A stretch of DNA of 64,000 bases from assembly GCF_900107975.1 (NCBI RefSeq), contig NZ_FNVF01000002.1, forward strand, positions 1-64,000. Reading direction: 5' to 3'. Shown here piece after piece: positions 18,273 through 25,388 of this stretch; within the stretch, counting starts at the first letter, position 1, and each line of letters opens with the position of its first letter. This DNA is from Paenibacillus sp. UNC499MF (GTDB lineage: Bacteria > Bacillota > Bacilli > Paenibacillales > NBRC-103111). A model generated the notes under the pieces. That model was not told the DNA's origin and made no database searches. It saw nothing but the letters and a program-made list of their open reading frames with translations. The position numbers and the translations under genes were made by a program.

Positions 18273-18300
18273 GTATGACGAGAGTGAGGGAGGACCTTTC

Positions 18301-19260
18301 TTGAAGAAAAAAACCAAATGGAAAATCGCTGCGCTCAGTGTACTCGTAATCGGGGTTTCGGCCGGCGGCTGGGCTTACTGGAGCCTTGACCCGTCCAGGC
18401 ATTTCGAGAATCAGGATATCCCCGTACTGGCGCAGCCGCAAACTGCCGAAGCGGCAACACCCGAACCGGTTCAGGAACCGCCTAAGCCGGACATGAAGTC
18501 GTTTAACATCCTGATTCTCGGTGTCGATTCACGCAGCGGGGAGCCTTCCCGCAGCGATGTTATGATGGCGGTTCACGTCGTACCGTCCGAGCGCAAAGTC
18601 AATATCCTGTCTCTGCCCCGGGATACGCGCGTACCCGTTAAGGGAGTAGGCATGACGAAGCTGAATCACGCGCATATCGTAGGGGAGTCGAAGGGAGGCA
18701 ACCAGCAGGGAACGCTTACGGCCACGCAGACGGTCAGCGATTTTCTCGGTGTGCCGATCAACTATTATGCGAAAACGAATTTCGAAGGATTCAAGCGGAT
18801 TGTCGACAAAGTCGGGGGCGTGGACCTCACGCTGGAGAAGGATCTGCATCTGAAATGGCAGAATACGACGATTCCTAAAGGTCAGCAGCATTTTGACGGG
18901 GACATGGCCCTGAAAGTCGTACGGGAACGGTACGGGGCGGAAGGGGGAGAATTCGGCCGGCAGGAAGAGCAGTCCAAGGTTCTTCGTTCCATAGCCATCG
19001 AGCTGTTAAAACCGGATAAAATTCCGCAGCTGGCGACGCTTCTGCCCTCCCTGCGCAAAGACATTCTCGATACGAATTTCTCGGATTCCGATCTGATCAG
19101 CATGGCCTGGCTTTTCAAGGGAGTCGGTCATGACAACTTCCGTTACACCCAGCTTCCGGGGCATAGCGGACGTGAAGAAGACCCGCTTGTCGGCTCCAAT
19201 TTATACTACTGGATTCCCGATTCCGAGGCCGTGAAAAAAATAAAAGAAGATTTATTTTAG
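18301..19260 (+). CDS. LytR-CpsA-Psr (LCP) glycopolymer ligase
   Basis: 319 aa from a TTG start preceded by GGGAGGA; the longer ORF to 18091 runs back through the promoter. One N-terminal membrane helix (about residues 10-28) and a Pro/Glu-rich linker precede the extracellular LCP domain, with NILILGVDSRSGEPSRSD, the polyprenyl-phosphate-binding Arg in LPRDTRV and GRQEEQSKVLRS. LCP enzymes attach polysaccharide or teichoic acid chains to peptidoglycan. As first gene of the EPS locus with its own GATAC operator, it probably anchors that polymer. Confidence 0.92.
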   Translation: MKKKTKWKIAALSVLVIGVSAGGWAYWSLDPSRHFENQDIPVLAQPQTAEAATPEPVQEPPKPDMKSFNILILGVDSRSGEPSRSDVMMAVHVVPSERKVNILSLPRDTRVPVKGVGMTKLNHAHIVGESKGGNQQGTLTATQTVSDFLGVPINYYAKTNFEGFKRIVDKVGGVDLTLEKDLHLKWQNTTIPKGQQHFDGDMALKVVRERYGAEGGEFGRQEEQSKVLRSIAIELLKPDKIPQLATLLPSLRKDILDTNFSDSDLISMAWLFKGVGHDNFRYTQLPGHSGREEDPLVGSNLYYWIPDSEAVKKIKEDLF

Positions 19261-19267
19261 ATATTAT

Positions 19268-19282
19268 GATACAATTCGTACC
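19268..19282. promoter_or_regulatory. Degenerate GATAC operator downstream of the LCP gene
   Basis: GATACAATTCGTACC: one arm perfect, the other 4 of 5. It lies 190 bp upstream of the recombinase gene. A further half site GATACAAAG is at about 19310. Confidence 0.45.
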
Positions 19283-19390
19283 AAAAGAAAGTCTTTAGAC
19301 CTAGATACAAAGATTCATTCCCGCTGGCGGACATGAGGATTAAGTAATGATAAAGATCGCCAAAAGGACTAGGCATACGAAATGTGGTGT

Positions 19391-19398
19391 GCTATAAT
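19391..19398 (+). promoter_or_regulatory. Promoter of the short recombinase gene
   Basis: An extended -10, TG-C-TATAAT, reads through 19390-19398, followed 7 bp later by a GATAC operator that would cover the start point. Confidence 0.6.
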
Positions 19399-19404
19399 GC
19401 CCTT

Positions 19405-19419
19405 GATACAAAATGTATC
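19405..19419. promoter_or_regulatory. GATAC palindrome operator, recombinase gene
   Basis: GATACAAAATGTATC, perfect arms, just downstream of the -10 box and 40 bp before the ATG. Confidence 0.75.
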
Positions 19420-19458
19420 ATACCATGGGTTAACTAATTTAATGGAGGGATTTCTTAC

Positions 19459-19977
19459 ATGCAAGTGGCCCAACCTATTCGTGACCCCGAAAAGATTACA
19501 GAACTTCAGGACGTCCTGAAGAATCATTCGATGCGGGACTGGCTTCTTTTTACAATCGGCATTAATTCGGGGCTGCATCTTAACGACATCTTAAAGCTCC
19601 GCGTAAAAGACGTGAAAGACCGCTATGAAATCATCATCACGGAAGAGAAGACCGGCAAGAGCAAATCATTCCGGATCGACGATGCCCTGAAGGCTTATAT
19701 CGGCGAATATGTTCAATATATGGACGATGAGGATTATATGTTTCCTTCGCAAAAAACGGGCAAGCCGATCAAACGCATCCGCGTATACCGGATATTAAAC
19801 GAGGCCGCCAAACGGGTGGGGCTGCAGGACATCGGCACTCACACGCTGCGGAAGACATTCGGGTACCATTACTATCAACGTACGAAAAATATTTCCGTCC
19901 TTCGTGACTTGTTTAACCATTCCGCTCCTTCCGTAACGTTTAAATATATCGGCATCGAAAAAAGAAACAGCGGCTGA
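19459..19977 (+). CDS. Short tyrosine recombinase-like protein
   Basis: 172 aa; only the catalytic domain, with no SAM-like core-binding domain. HTLRKTFGYH supplies HxxR, NHSAPSVTFKYIG supplies the His and nucleophile Tyr, and EEKTGKSKSF holds the beta-hairpin Lys. The first catalytic Arg, normally in TGLRxxE/D, is replaced by His in NSGLHLNDIL. It may therefore be inactive in strand exchange and act as a DNA-binding factor. It stands alone behind its own GATAC-controlled promoter, and no att sites or phage genes are near. Confidence 0.85.
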   Translation: MQVAQPIRDPEKITELQDVLKNHSMRDWLLFTIGINSGLHLNDILKLRVKDVKDRYEIIITEEKTGKSKSFRIDDALKAYIGEYVQYMDDEDYMFPSQKTGKPIKRIRVYRILNEAAKRVGLQDIGTHTLRKTFGYHYYQRTKNISVLRDLFNHSAPSVTFKYIGIEKRNSG

Positions 19978-20126
19978 GCGTTTACTTTTAATTACCCGAA
20001 GAACTCCGAAAAGAGTCCGAATAGCATGCAACGACTGTCAAGCTCATAATGTATGCGTTTTCAAGAAAGATCCCGGATAAACAAAGAATCGACACCCGGG
20101 ATGGAGGAGTCGAAAGGTTTGAAAAG

Positions 20127-20141
20127 GATACAAAATGTGCT
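20127..20141. promoter_or_regulatory. Half GATAC site upstream of the 50-codon ORF
   Basis: GATACAAAAT followed by GTGCT: the left arm and core are perfect and the right arm is degraded. It is centred 22 bp (two helical turns) upstream of the full site at 20149. Confidence 0.45.
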
Positions 20142-20170
20142 TGACACAGATACAAGATGTATCATAAATT
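20141..20170 (+). promoter_or_regulatory. Promoter with operator between -35 and -10
   Basis: TTGACA (20141-20146) is perfect; TAAATT (20165-20170) is a fair -10 at 18 bp. The palindrome GATACAAGATGTATC (20149-20163) fills the spacer, so a bound repressor would block RNA polymerase. Confidence 0.7.
20149..20163. promoter_or_regulatory. GATAC palindrome operator, 50-codon ORF
   Basis: GATACAAGATGTATC with perfect arms in the promoter spacer. Confidence 0.75.
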
Positions 20171-20232
20171 AAGTTCATGAGCAAAACGCTTGGGTAAGAT
20201 TACCATCTCAAACCGGTGAGGGTGCCATAAAA

Positions 20233-20385
20233 ATGACGGATGAAACTGTTATCGATCTGTATAAACTAGTGGACCAGCTAAACTTGAACCCGGCTATTCT
20301 AAGCTCCTTTCAGACGAAAGGTCCGGGAGACGGAACCGTTCCGCCTACTCCGACATCGAACGTTCCGCCCTCACGAAAGCGATAA
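20233..20385 (+). CDS. Candidate 50-aa protein convergent with the XRE gene
   Basis: An ORF of 50 codons starting MTDETVIDLYKLVDQ and ending in a Pro/Thr-rich, basic tail. It has a clear promoter with operator about 70 bp upstream and a GGTGAGGG ribosome site. The first 27 residues suit an amphipathic helix. Its last 41 bp overlap the 3' end of the XRE gene on the other strand. I infer, without homology, that it could be an antagonist of that regulator, in the way SinI opposes SinR. It could also be chance. Confidence 0.45.
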   Translation: MTDETVIDLYKLVDQLNLNPAILSSFQTKGPGDGTVPPTPTSNVPPSRKR

Positions 20386-20719
20386 AACGCTTGGCTTCTT
20401 CGGCAGTCAGCTTGCGGCCGTCAATGGACAGCGCGAATTTCTCAAGAATCTTATCGTCGGAAAGCTCCAGGCTGTTCACGAAATCTCTTACATCCTCGTC
20501 AAGCACCGTATGCGGATTGGTCGTTCTTCCGAGCAGATAGTCGGCGGACACCTTGAAGAAGGTCGCGATTTTGTTCATCGTTTCGAAATCCGGCTCGCGC
20601 CGGCTCGTCTCGTAATGCGATAATGCTGCGCGTGATATGCCGAGTTTGTTGGCCAGCTCTTCCTGAGTCAAAGCATGCTTTTCTCGCAGTTGAGCAATGC
20701 GATCCCCATGTTTATTCAT
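20345..20719 (-). CDS. XRE-family transcriptional repressor
   Basis: 124 aa. The N-terminal HTH_3 domain (about residues 5-62) has helices LTQEELANKLGISRAALSHYE and ends in the family-typical KVSADYLLGR. The C-terminal part (LSIDGRKLTAEEAKRFIAFVRAER) resembles the tail of phage/ICE-type repressors. ATG start after AGAGGAA; a possible -10 TATACT lies at 20762-20757 on this strand. It is the only stand-alone DNA-binding regulator inside the EPS locus, hence my candidate for binding the GATAC palindromes. Confidence 0.9.
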   Translation of the reverse strand: MNKHGDRIAQLREKHALTQEELANKLGISRAALSHYETSRREPDFETMNKIATFFKVSADYLLGRTTNPHTVLDEDVRDFVNSLELSDDKILEKFALSIDGRKLTAEEAKRFIAFVRAERSMSE

Positions 20720-20883
20720 CTTAGAATTCCTCTCATTCCACTAGAAAGTAATAACCAGTATAACCACGTCGGCCAATCGTTTAAACCGGTATCACCTAAC
20801 AACCGCTCGCTTGAATAGGGCTCAATCGGTTACCCGTCAGAGATTACATTGAAAGGTCGATATACTGAAATTATAAATTTTTT

Positions 20884-20898
20884 GATACAAAATGCAAC
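20884..20898. promoter_or_regulatory. Degenerate GATAC operator between XRE and cpsB
   Basis: GATACAAAATGCAAC: left arm and core perfect, right arm 3 of 5. It could serve XRE autoregulation or cpsB. Confidence 0.45.
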
Positions 20899-21119
20899 TA
20901 TTTGTCGATAAAATGTTTCTCCGCAGGCCTTAATAAATCCTTTTTTTATCCCGTTTTTACCTTAATTTAAAGAACTTTATACATTATATTCGGTGTTTAA
21001 CCGGTTATGTAATGTTTGGGATTGTATCATAATTTGAGATGGAAAGCATACGCTAACTATCATCCGATCGTCCCAAGCCCGGGTTTTTTCTGCCCACTCA
21101 TGAAAAAATGAAGGGCGGC

Positions 21120-21140
21120 TTTCATGAAAATTTCATGAAA
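21120..21140. repeat. Two tandem TTTCATGAAA palindromes
   Basis: TTTCATGAAA occurs twice with one base between, and a related TCATGAAAAAATGA lies just upstream at about 21099. It may be an operator for cpsB. Confidence 0.55.
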
Positions 21141-21161
21141 AGCATGCAAACTTCTCCCGGG

Positions 21162-21187
21162 CCTGAGCCTGACCTGACCTGACCTGA
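21162..21187. repeat. CCTGA pentanucleotide run
   Basis: CCTGAG followed by four perfect tandem CCTGA units, 28 bp before the cpsB start codon and next to its GAAGGAGG ribosome site. The unit number could vary by slippage. Confidence 0.8.
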
Positions 21188-21214
21188 ACGAAACCCATTG
21201 AAGGAGGCGCCCCC

Positions 21215-22006
21215 ATGTATACGGATCTGCACTGCCACATTCTGCCCGGGCTGGACGACGGCGCCCCGGATCTGGAGGCCGCGCTGACGATGGCGGAGCA
21301 CGCCGCCGCATCGGGCATAGGCACCGTCGTAGCGACGCCTCATCACGGCGGCGCCTACGACAACGAGGCTCCGGCCGTGCGGGAGGCGGCGGAGCTCCTG
21401 CAGCAGGCGCTGGACCGCCGGGGCATCGCCCTGACCGTCCTGCCCGGTCACGAGATCCGCGTCTACGACCGGCTTCTCGATGACCTGCTGGACGGCAGGC
21501 TCTGCACCCTCGGCGGCTCCCGCTATCTGCTGCTGGAGCTTCCGGGCGGCCGCGTGCCGGGCGGCTTCGCCGAGCTGCTCCACGAGCTCGGGGTGCGCGG
21601 GTTCGTCCCGATCCTCGCGCACCCCGAGCGGAGCAGCGAGATCCAGCGCAGCCCGGAGCTGCTGCGCGAGTGGCTGGACGGCGGCCTGCTGCTCCAGGTG
21701 ACGGCGGGAGCCCTCACCGGGGAGTACGGCCGCCGGATGCAGACCTTCGCGCTGAGCCTCTGCCGCGCGGATGCGGTCCATTTCCTGGCCTCCGACGCGC
21801 ATGACGTCGTCGTCAGGAAATGGCACCTCGCGGACGCGTACGCGCTCGCAGCCCGGAAGGTGGGGCCGGAGCAGGTCGCGGCCTACCGGGCTAACGCGGA
21901 GTATGTCGCGCGCGACGAGGTCATAGTGCCGGCTGCTCCGGCTCGTAACCTGTCGCTATCGCGGGCCTTGTGGCCCTGGCCTTTCAATATTCGAGTTAAA
22001 GGGTAG
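21215..22006 (+). CDS. CpsB/YwqE-type PHP tyrosine-protein phosphatase
   Basis: 263 aa. PHP metal-binding motifs are in order: DLHCHILPGLDDG at residue 4, TPHH (about 43), the Glu in GHEIRVYD, LAHPER and SDAHD. It should dephosphorylate the BY-kinase encoded at 24487-25182 and so control polymer length and output. Start after GAAGGAGG. The gene is strikingly GC-rich compared with the AT-rich genes that follow, which suggests a different history. Confidence 0.92.
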   Translation: MYTDLHCHILPGLDDGAPDLEAALTMAEHAAASGIGTVVATPHHGGAYDNEAPAVREAAELLQQALDRRGIALTVLPGHEIRVYDRLLDDLLDGRLCTLGGSRYLLLELPGGRVPGGFAELLHELGVRGFVPILAHPERSSEIQRSPELLREWLDGGLLLQVTAGALTGEYGRRMQTFALSLCRADAVHFLASDAHDVVVRKWHLADAYALAARKVGPEQVAAYRANAEYVARDEVIVPAAPARNLSLSRALWPWPFNIRVKG

Positions 22007-22024
22007 GAATTGGTCAATTTTCGC

Positions 22025-22053
22025 TTGACAAGATACATATCGTATCATAAAGT
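22025..22053 (+). promoter_or_regulatory. Promoter of the peptide module with embedded operator
   Basis: TTGACA (22025-22030) and TAAAGT (22048-22053) are 17 bp apart with GATACATATCGTATC filling the spacer, the same design as at 20141. Confidence 0.7.
22032..22046. promoter_or_regulatory. GATAC palindrome operator 1, peptide module
   Basis: GATACATATCGTATC, perfect arms, inside the promoter spacer. Confidence 0.75.
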
Positions 22054-22063
22054 TAGAGTTGTA

Positions 22064-22078
22064 GATACGAATTGTATC
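22064..22078. promoter_or_regulatory. GATAC palindrome operator 2, peptide module
   Basis: GATACGAATTGTATC, perfect arms, 32 bp (three helical turns) from operator 1 and just past the expected start point. Paired sites suggest cooperative binding. Confidence 0.75.
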
Positions 22079-22152
22079 GGTTTGGTGTGAAACGGATACT
22101 CGCTGTAGCAGAGTCCCCTTTCATAAATAATTATCCGCAAGGAGTGAAGCTA

Positions 22153-22275
22153 GTGAAGAAGACGTATATCGCACCGACTGTTTTAAAACACCAGCAGATC
22201 GTTTTCGAGACCAAGCCGTCCAAGCCGCATCCGTGCGATAACGGCGGTCACACAGGCAGTCCGACATGTAGATGA
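22153..22275 (+). CDS. RiPP-like precursor peptide, 40 aa
   Basis: GTG start 7 nt after AAGGAG. The N-terminal half (MKKTYIAPTVLKHQ, then QIVFET) looks like a leader: YxxP, a hydrophobic pair and a Thr near the junction match the pattern recognised by PqqD-like domains in lasso-peptide systems. The C-terminal half is rich in Pro, Gly, His and Lys with two Cys ten residues apart (HPCDNGG ... SPTCR). It overlaps the nucleotidyltransferase gene by 4 bp (ATGA), and a PqqD gene follows that. The lasso cyclase and protease are absent, so the modification is unknown. Confidence 0.7.
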   Translation: MKKTYIAPTVLKHQQIVFETKPSKPHPCDNGGHTGSPTCR

Positions 22276-23384
22276 CCCAGCCCCTCGTCCGATTTTTGAA
22301 CGACCTGTATGTGGATCACGGTGCATTCTCCTTCACTGAGGAAGAATACGGGCAGATCGCGGAAGACTTGGACTTATTCTCCATCACGGCTCAGGTGTAC
22401 CACATGCTGAAAGAGAAAGGGAGACTCGGTGAGCTCCCCCTCTTTCTTCAGGAACATCTGAAGCGCAAGGCGGAAGCGACCTTGTTCCAGAACCTGCTTC
22501 TCAAGACCGAAACCGACCGGCTGCTCCGGCTGTTTGAGGAAGCGGAGCTTTCTGTGATGCTCTTGAAAGGAGTTCATTTTGCAGAAACCTATTTCGGGCA
22601 TACAGGTGCCCGGGGAACTACCGACATTGATCTTTTGGTAGAACCGCAGTATTTAAAGAACGCGCTTGAAATTGTAGAAAGTGCAGGGTATCACATCCAG
22701 GAAACATATGGATCGGATCATCATGTCGTTTTACAAAAAAACAATGCCCAGCGTATCCAAATAGACGTGGAAATTCATTGGGCTTTGGCAAGAAATGAAT
22801 TCTATAAAATAGATCATAAATCATTTTGGCTGAGGAGCTCACCAATATCTGATTTTTCATATGTGAGACAGCTGTCGCCGGAAGACGTCTTTTACATGAT
22901 TTGCTTGCATGGAGCCCAGCATTACATGATTTCTCCCAGATATTCACTTGATATTCTTCAATTAATACAGATACAACCGCAAATTTTCGATTGGGATGAT
23001 ATTTACCGGCGTACGAAAGCGGAACATACCCGGCATAGAATGAGCTTGGCTTGTACGGAAACCAAATTTTTTTTTAAGAATTGCCGTATGGATGAGAGAT
23101 TTATAAAGAAAGGTTCGGCAGGCTGGGAATACGGAGAGATGAAAGCGGCGGCGGCTGAGAATAAAAAAGTTCGTTATTATATCCAAACTTTTTTTTTCAG
23201 ACTGAAATCTATTGATCGCTTGGGCTACATAGGGCTGCTTTTTAAAAAAATGATTATTCCAAGTGTTTCGGAACAAGTTCATAGAGAGGTATCAAGCAAG
23301 ACGGCCGGTGTTTATCAAATTTACCGATACCGCTGGCGTATATTGAGAAACACGATTAAGAAAATATTTCTCACATCAAAATAA
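22272..23384 (+). CDS. Nucleotidyltransferase-family protein (NTP_transf_5-like)
   Basis: 370 aa. The middle holds the fold's signature MLLKGVHFAETYFGHTG followed by GTTDIDLLVEP, where DxD would bind metal, then DVEIHWAL. Proteins of this family occur beside HPr-kinase-like and PqqD-like proteins in paeninodin-type lasso clusters and in some EPS loci, with unclear substrate. It is translationally coupled to the peptide gene. The AT-rich composition starts here and continues to about 33.4 kb. Confidence 0.82.
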   Translation: MTQPLVRFLNDLYVDHGAFSFTEEEYGQIAEDLDLFSITAQVYHMLKEKGRLGELPLFLQEHLKRKAEATLFQNLLLKTETDRLLRLFEEAELSVMLLKGVHFAETYFGHTGARGTTDIDLLVEPQYLKNALEIVESAGYHIQETYGSDHHVVLQKNNAQRIQIDVEIHWALARNEFYKIDHKSFWLRSSPISDFSYVRQLSPEDVFYMICLHGAQHYMISPRYSLDILQLIQIQPQIFDWDDIYRRTKAEHTRHRMSLACTETKFFFKNCRMDERFIKKGSAGWEYGEMKAAAAENKKVRYYIQTFFFRLKSIDRLGYIGLLFKKMIIPSVSEQVHREVSSKTAGVYQIYRYRWRILRNTIKKIFLTSK

Positions 23385-23399
23385 GCGGGAGAACTTCTA

Positions 23400-23693
23400 A
23401 TGGAAAAAAGGTATCATCGGCATGCAGACACAGAGATTTGGGAAACGGAAGGCGACTTCTTGATTGTTCACACCCTTCATCAAAGCATAACCAAACTAAA
23501 TGAAGTCGGCGGGTATATTTGGTCCCTGCTTGATGCTCCTAAGACCTTGGAAGAACTAGTCATGGAGTTGACTAAAGAGTATGAAATTACAATGGATCAA
23601 GGACTTAACGATGTGAACGTATTTTTGCATGATTTGTCCCAATATGGATTGATAACGACATGTACGGAAAGTCTTGAGGTTGCTAATAACTAA
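23400..23693 (+). CDS. PqqD-family peptide-binding protein
   Basis: 97 aa. The pattern ITKLNEVGGYIWSLLDAPKT and the following helix ELVMELTKEYEI with LHDLSQYGLI are typical of PqqD winged-helix (RRE) proteins, which hold the leader of a precursor peptide and present it to a modifying enzyme. It lies 15 bp after the nucleotidyltransferase gene, and the only plausible client nearby is the 40-aa peptide at 22153. The next gene is the EPS chain-length protein, with its own GATAC site between. Confidence 0.88.
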   Translation: MEKRYHRHADTEIWETEGDFLIVHTLHQSITKLNEVGGYIWSLLDAPKTLEELVMELTKEYEITMDQGLNDVNVFLHDLSQYGLITTCTESLEVANN

Positions 23694-23709
23694 AAAATTT
23701 AGGCATTGT

Positions 23710-23724
23710 GATACGAAATGTAAC
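23710..23724. promoter_or_regulatory. GATAC-type operator before wzz
   Basis: GATACGAAATGTAAC: left arm perfect, right arm 4 of 5 (GTAAC). It lies 23 bp before the wzz start, between the peptide module and the export genes. Confidence 0.65.
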
Positions 23725-23747
23725 ATTTTGAATATGGAGGCAAGAAG

Positions 23748-24506
23748 ATGGAATCGGGCTTAAACCAATATATCCAAGTTCTCCGCAAGCGCATTTGGCT
23801 GATCCTTATTACCGTGTTCGTTGTAACCTTAATGTCCGGAATCATCAGCTATTTTTTTATCGATAAGCAGTACGCGGCAAGTACGAAGCTTGTGGTAAAC
23901 AAATCCAGCAGTTACCAAGGGTATGACATTCTTGATTACAACGCGGTTAACACGAACATCATGCTTGTAAATACTTATAAGGAAATTATTAAGACACCGG
24001 CAATTATGGAGAAGGTGGCATCCCGTTTTACAGGCGAAGGTCTAAACGCGGATATGCTGGCCGGTATGACAAAAGTTACCTCCATAGCGGATACGCAGGT
24101 CATGACCATAACGGCGACCGCCGCCGATTATGCAACAGCGGCTAAGCTGGCGAATGCCGTATCGGACGTATTTAAAGCGGAAATTTCCGGAATTATGAAA
24201 GTGGATAACGTCACGATACTGAACGAAGCCAAAGCCACAGATAACGTCGGCCCCGTCACTCCGAATGTCAAGTTGAACGTGGCTGCAGCTTTCATTGTCG
24301 CTTTACTGCTCGCCGTAGGTCTGGTCTTCCTAATCGAGCATCTGGACGACACGATTAAAACGGAAAAAGATGTCGAAAAATTCTTGGGAGCTCCCACTCT
24401 TGCAGTGATCTCCAAAATTAAAACAGCGGATCTCAAAAATAATGCTCCTTCGGAACCCCATAAAAAAATGGCAGGTGAAACGGCTTATGCTGGCGTCAAC
24501 CAATAA
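23748..24506 (+). CDS. Polysaccharide co-polymerase / kinase activator (Wzz, YwqC/CpsC-like)
   Basis: 252 aa with membrane helices at about residues 16-38 and 176-197 flanking an extracellular domain, and a short cytoplasmic tail (DDTIKTEKDVEKFLGAPTLAVI) that activates the kinase. Start after TATGGAGG. It forms one functional unit with the BY-kinase whose gene overlaps by 20 bp, and sets chain length of the exported polymer. Confidence 0.92.
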   Translation: MESGLNQYIQVLRKRIWLILITVFVVTLMSGIISYFFIDKQYAASTKLVVNKSSSYQGYDILDYNAVNTNIMLVNTYKEIIKTPAIMEKVASRFTGEGLNADMLAGMTKVTSIADTQVMTITATAADYATAAKLANAVSDVFKAEISGIMKVDNVTILNEAKATDNVGPVTPNVKLNVAAAFIVALLLAVGLVFLIEHLDDTIKTEKDVEKFLGAPTLAVISKIKTADLKNNAPSEPHKKMAGETAYAGVNQ

Positions 24507-25182
24507 TAGCAAGGTATTAATTGCGGATATCAATCCCAAATCTCAAATCTCCGAAGCTTATCGCGTATTACGGACGAATATTCAATATTCTTCCATTGAT
24601 AGAAAGATCACAACTCTTCTGGTGACTTCAGCCCAGCCGGCGGAAGGTAAATCCACCACGGTTTCCAATTTGGCCATAACTTACGCGCAGGAAGAGAAAA
24701 AAGTGCTGTTGATTGATGCCGATTTACGGAAACCCACGATGCATAAGTTATTCGGGATTTCGAACCGCAGCGGTCTCACCAATTTACTCTTAGGTGATGC
24801 CCCTATTCATGAAGTCGCAATTCCATCTCATTTGCCCAATCTGCATTTGATTCCTTCAGGGCCGGCCACCCCTAATCCGGCTGAAATGTTAGCTTCCAAA
24901 CGCATGACGCAGTTTATAGAACAGGCAAAAACGGAGTACGACATCGTATTGATTGATTCCCCTCCTATCCTGGCTGTAACCGACGCTCAAATATTGGCAA
25001 CCAAATGCGAGGGCGTCATCCTGGTCCTGAATTATGGAAAGGTAAAAAGAGAAGTAGCCAGGAGGGCGGTTGATAGTTTGGAACATGTAGGAGTCAAACC
25101 GCTCGGCGTAGTTATCAATAATAAAACGAATACGAAAAATAGTTCTTCTTACTATTCTTATTACGGCGAAGTAAGTCAGTAA
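24487..25182 (+). CDS. BY-family tyrosine kinase (YwqD/CpsD-like)
   Basis: 231 aa from the ATG at 24487 (after AGGTG); an in-frame ATG at 24442 is less well placed. Walker A AQPAEGKSTT, Walker A' VLLIDADLRKP and Walker B DIVLIDSPP are intact, and the C-terminus carries the autophosphorylated Tyr cluster SSSYYSYYG. It works with the membrane activator upstream and is reset by the CpsB phosphatase at 21215. Confidence 0.94.
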   Translation: MLASTNNSKVLIADINPKSQISEAYRVLRTNIQYSSIDRKITTLLVTSAQPAEGKSTTVSNLAITYAQEEKKVLLIDADLRKPTMHKLFGISNRSGLTNLLLGDAPIHEVAIPSHLPNLHLIPSGPATPNPAEMLASKRMTQFIEQAKTEYDIVLIDSPPILAVTDAQILATKCEGVILVLNYGKVKREVARRAVDSLEHVGVKPLGVVINNKTNTKNSSSYYSYYGEVSQ

Positions 25183-25194
25183 GCAAGACACTTT

Positions 25195-25310
25195 CCGAAA
25201 CAAGGTCATGCCTACCGCACCTTTATCACCGTAGGCACTCGGTCATGCCGTGGGCGCTAGTCGCCTTAGACATTCATTGTCAAAGGTGTGATGTGAGGGG
25301 GGGTTAAATG
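25195..25310 (+). ncRNA. Candidate structured RNA leader (EAR-like position)
   Basis: In the 250-bp gap between kinase and gtaB, GCCTAC/GTAGGC (25210-25215, 25231-25236) forms a hairpin whose loop contains CACCTTT (25218-25224), complementary to AAAGGTG (25282-25288): a pseudoknot. Two more small hairpins (GGCG/CGCC 25253-25265 and GACA/TGTC 25269-25281) lie between. In B. subtilis the eps-associated antitermination RNA sits in the matching place, between epsB and epsC. I have not matched its consensus. Confidence 0.45.
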
Positions 25311-25332
25311 CCCTGCTTTCTTACTTATTTTG

Positions 25333-25388
25333 CATAAAAATACGAGCTATGTTGTTTCGAAATAGACAATAGACCTCGTGTTTTTATG
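25333..25388. terminator. Long inverted repeat before gtaB, possible terminator
   Basis: CATAAAAATACGAG (25333-25346) pairs with CTCGTGTTTTTATG (25375-25388), 13 of 14 positions. The T-run after CTCGTG could end transcription in either direction; an antiterminator upstream would explain its place within the operon. Confidence 0.5.

Larger units (their letters stand above)
20720..21214. other. Long intergenic region between XRE and cpsB
   Basis: About 500 bp without a gene, AT-rich at 20870-21050. It holds a degenerate GATAC site (20884), a GTATC half site (21024), two tandem TTTCATGAAA palindromes (21120-21140) and a CCTGA pentamer run (21162-21187). Confidence 0.7.

Noticed and set aside
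19459-20719. Prophage or integrative element (integrase plus XRE repressor)
   Set aside because: No structural, replication or transfer genes, no att repeats and no flanking tRNA were seen; the genes are embedded in EPS functions.
22153-23693. Complete lasso-peptide cluster
   Set aside because: The leader pattern and PqqD fit, but there is no asparagine-synthetase-like cyclase, no transglutaminase-like protease and no exporter nearby, so I call it RiPP-like only.
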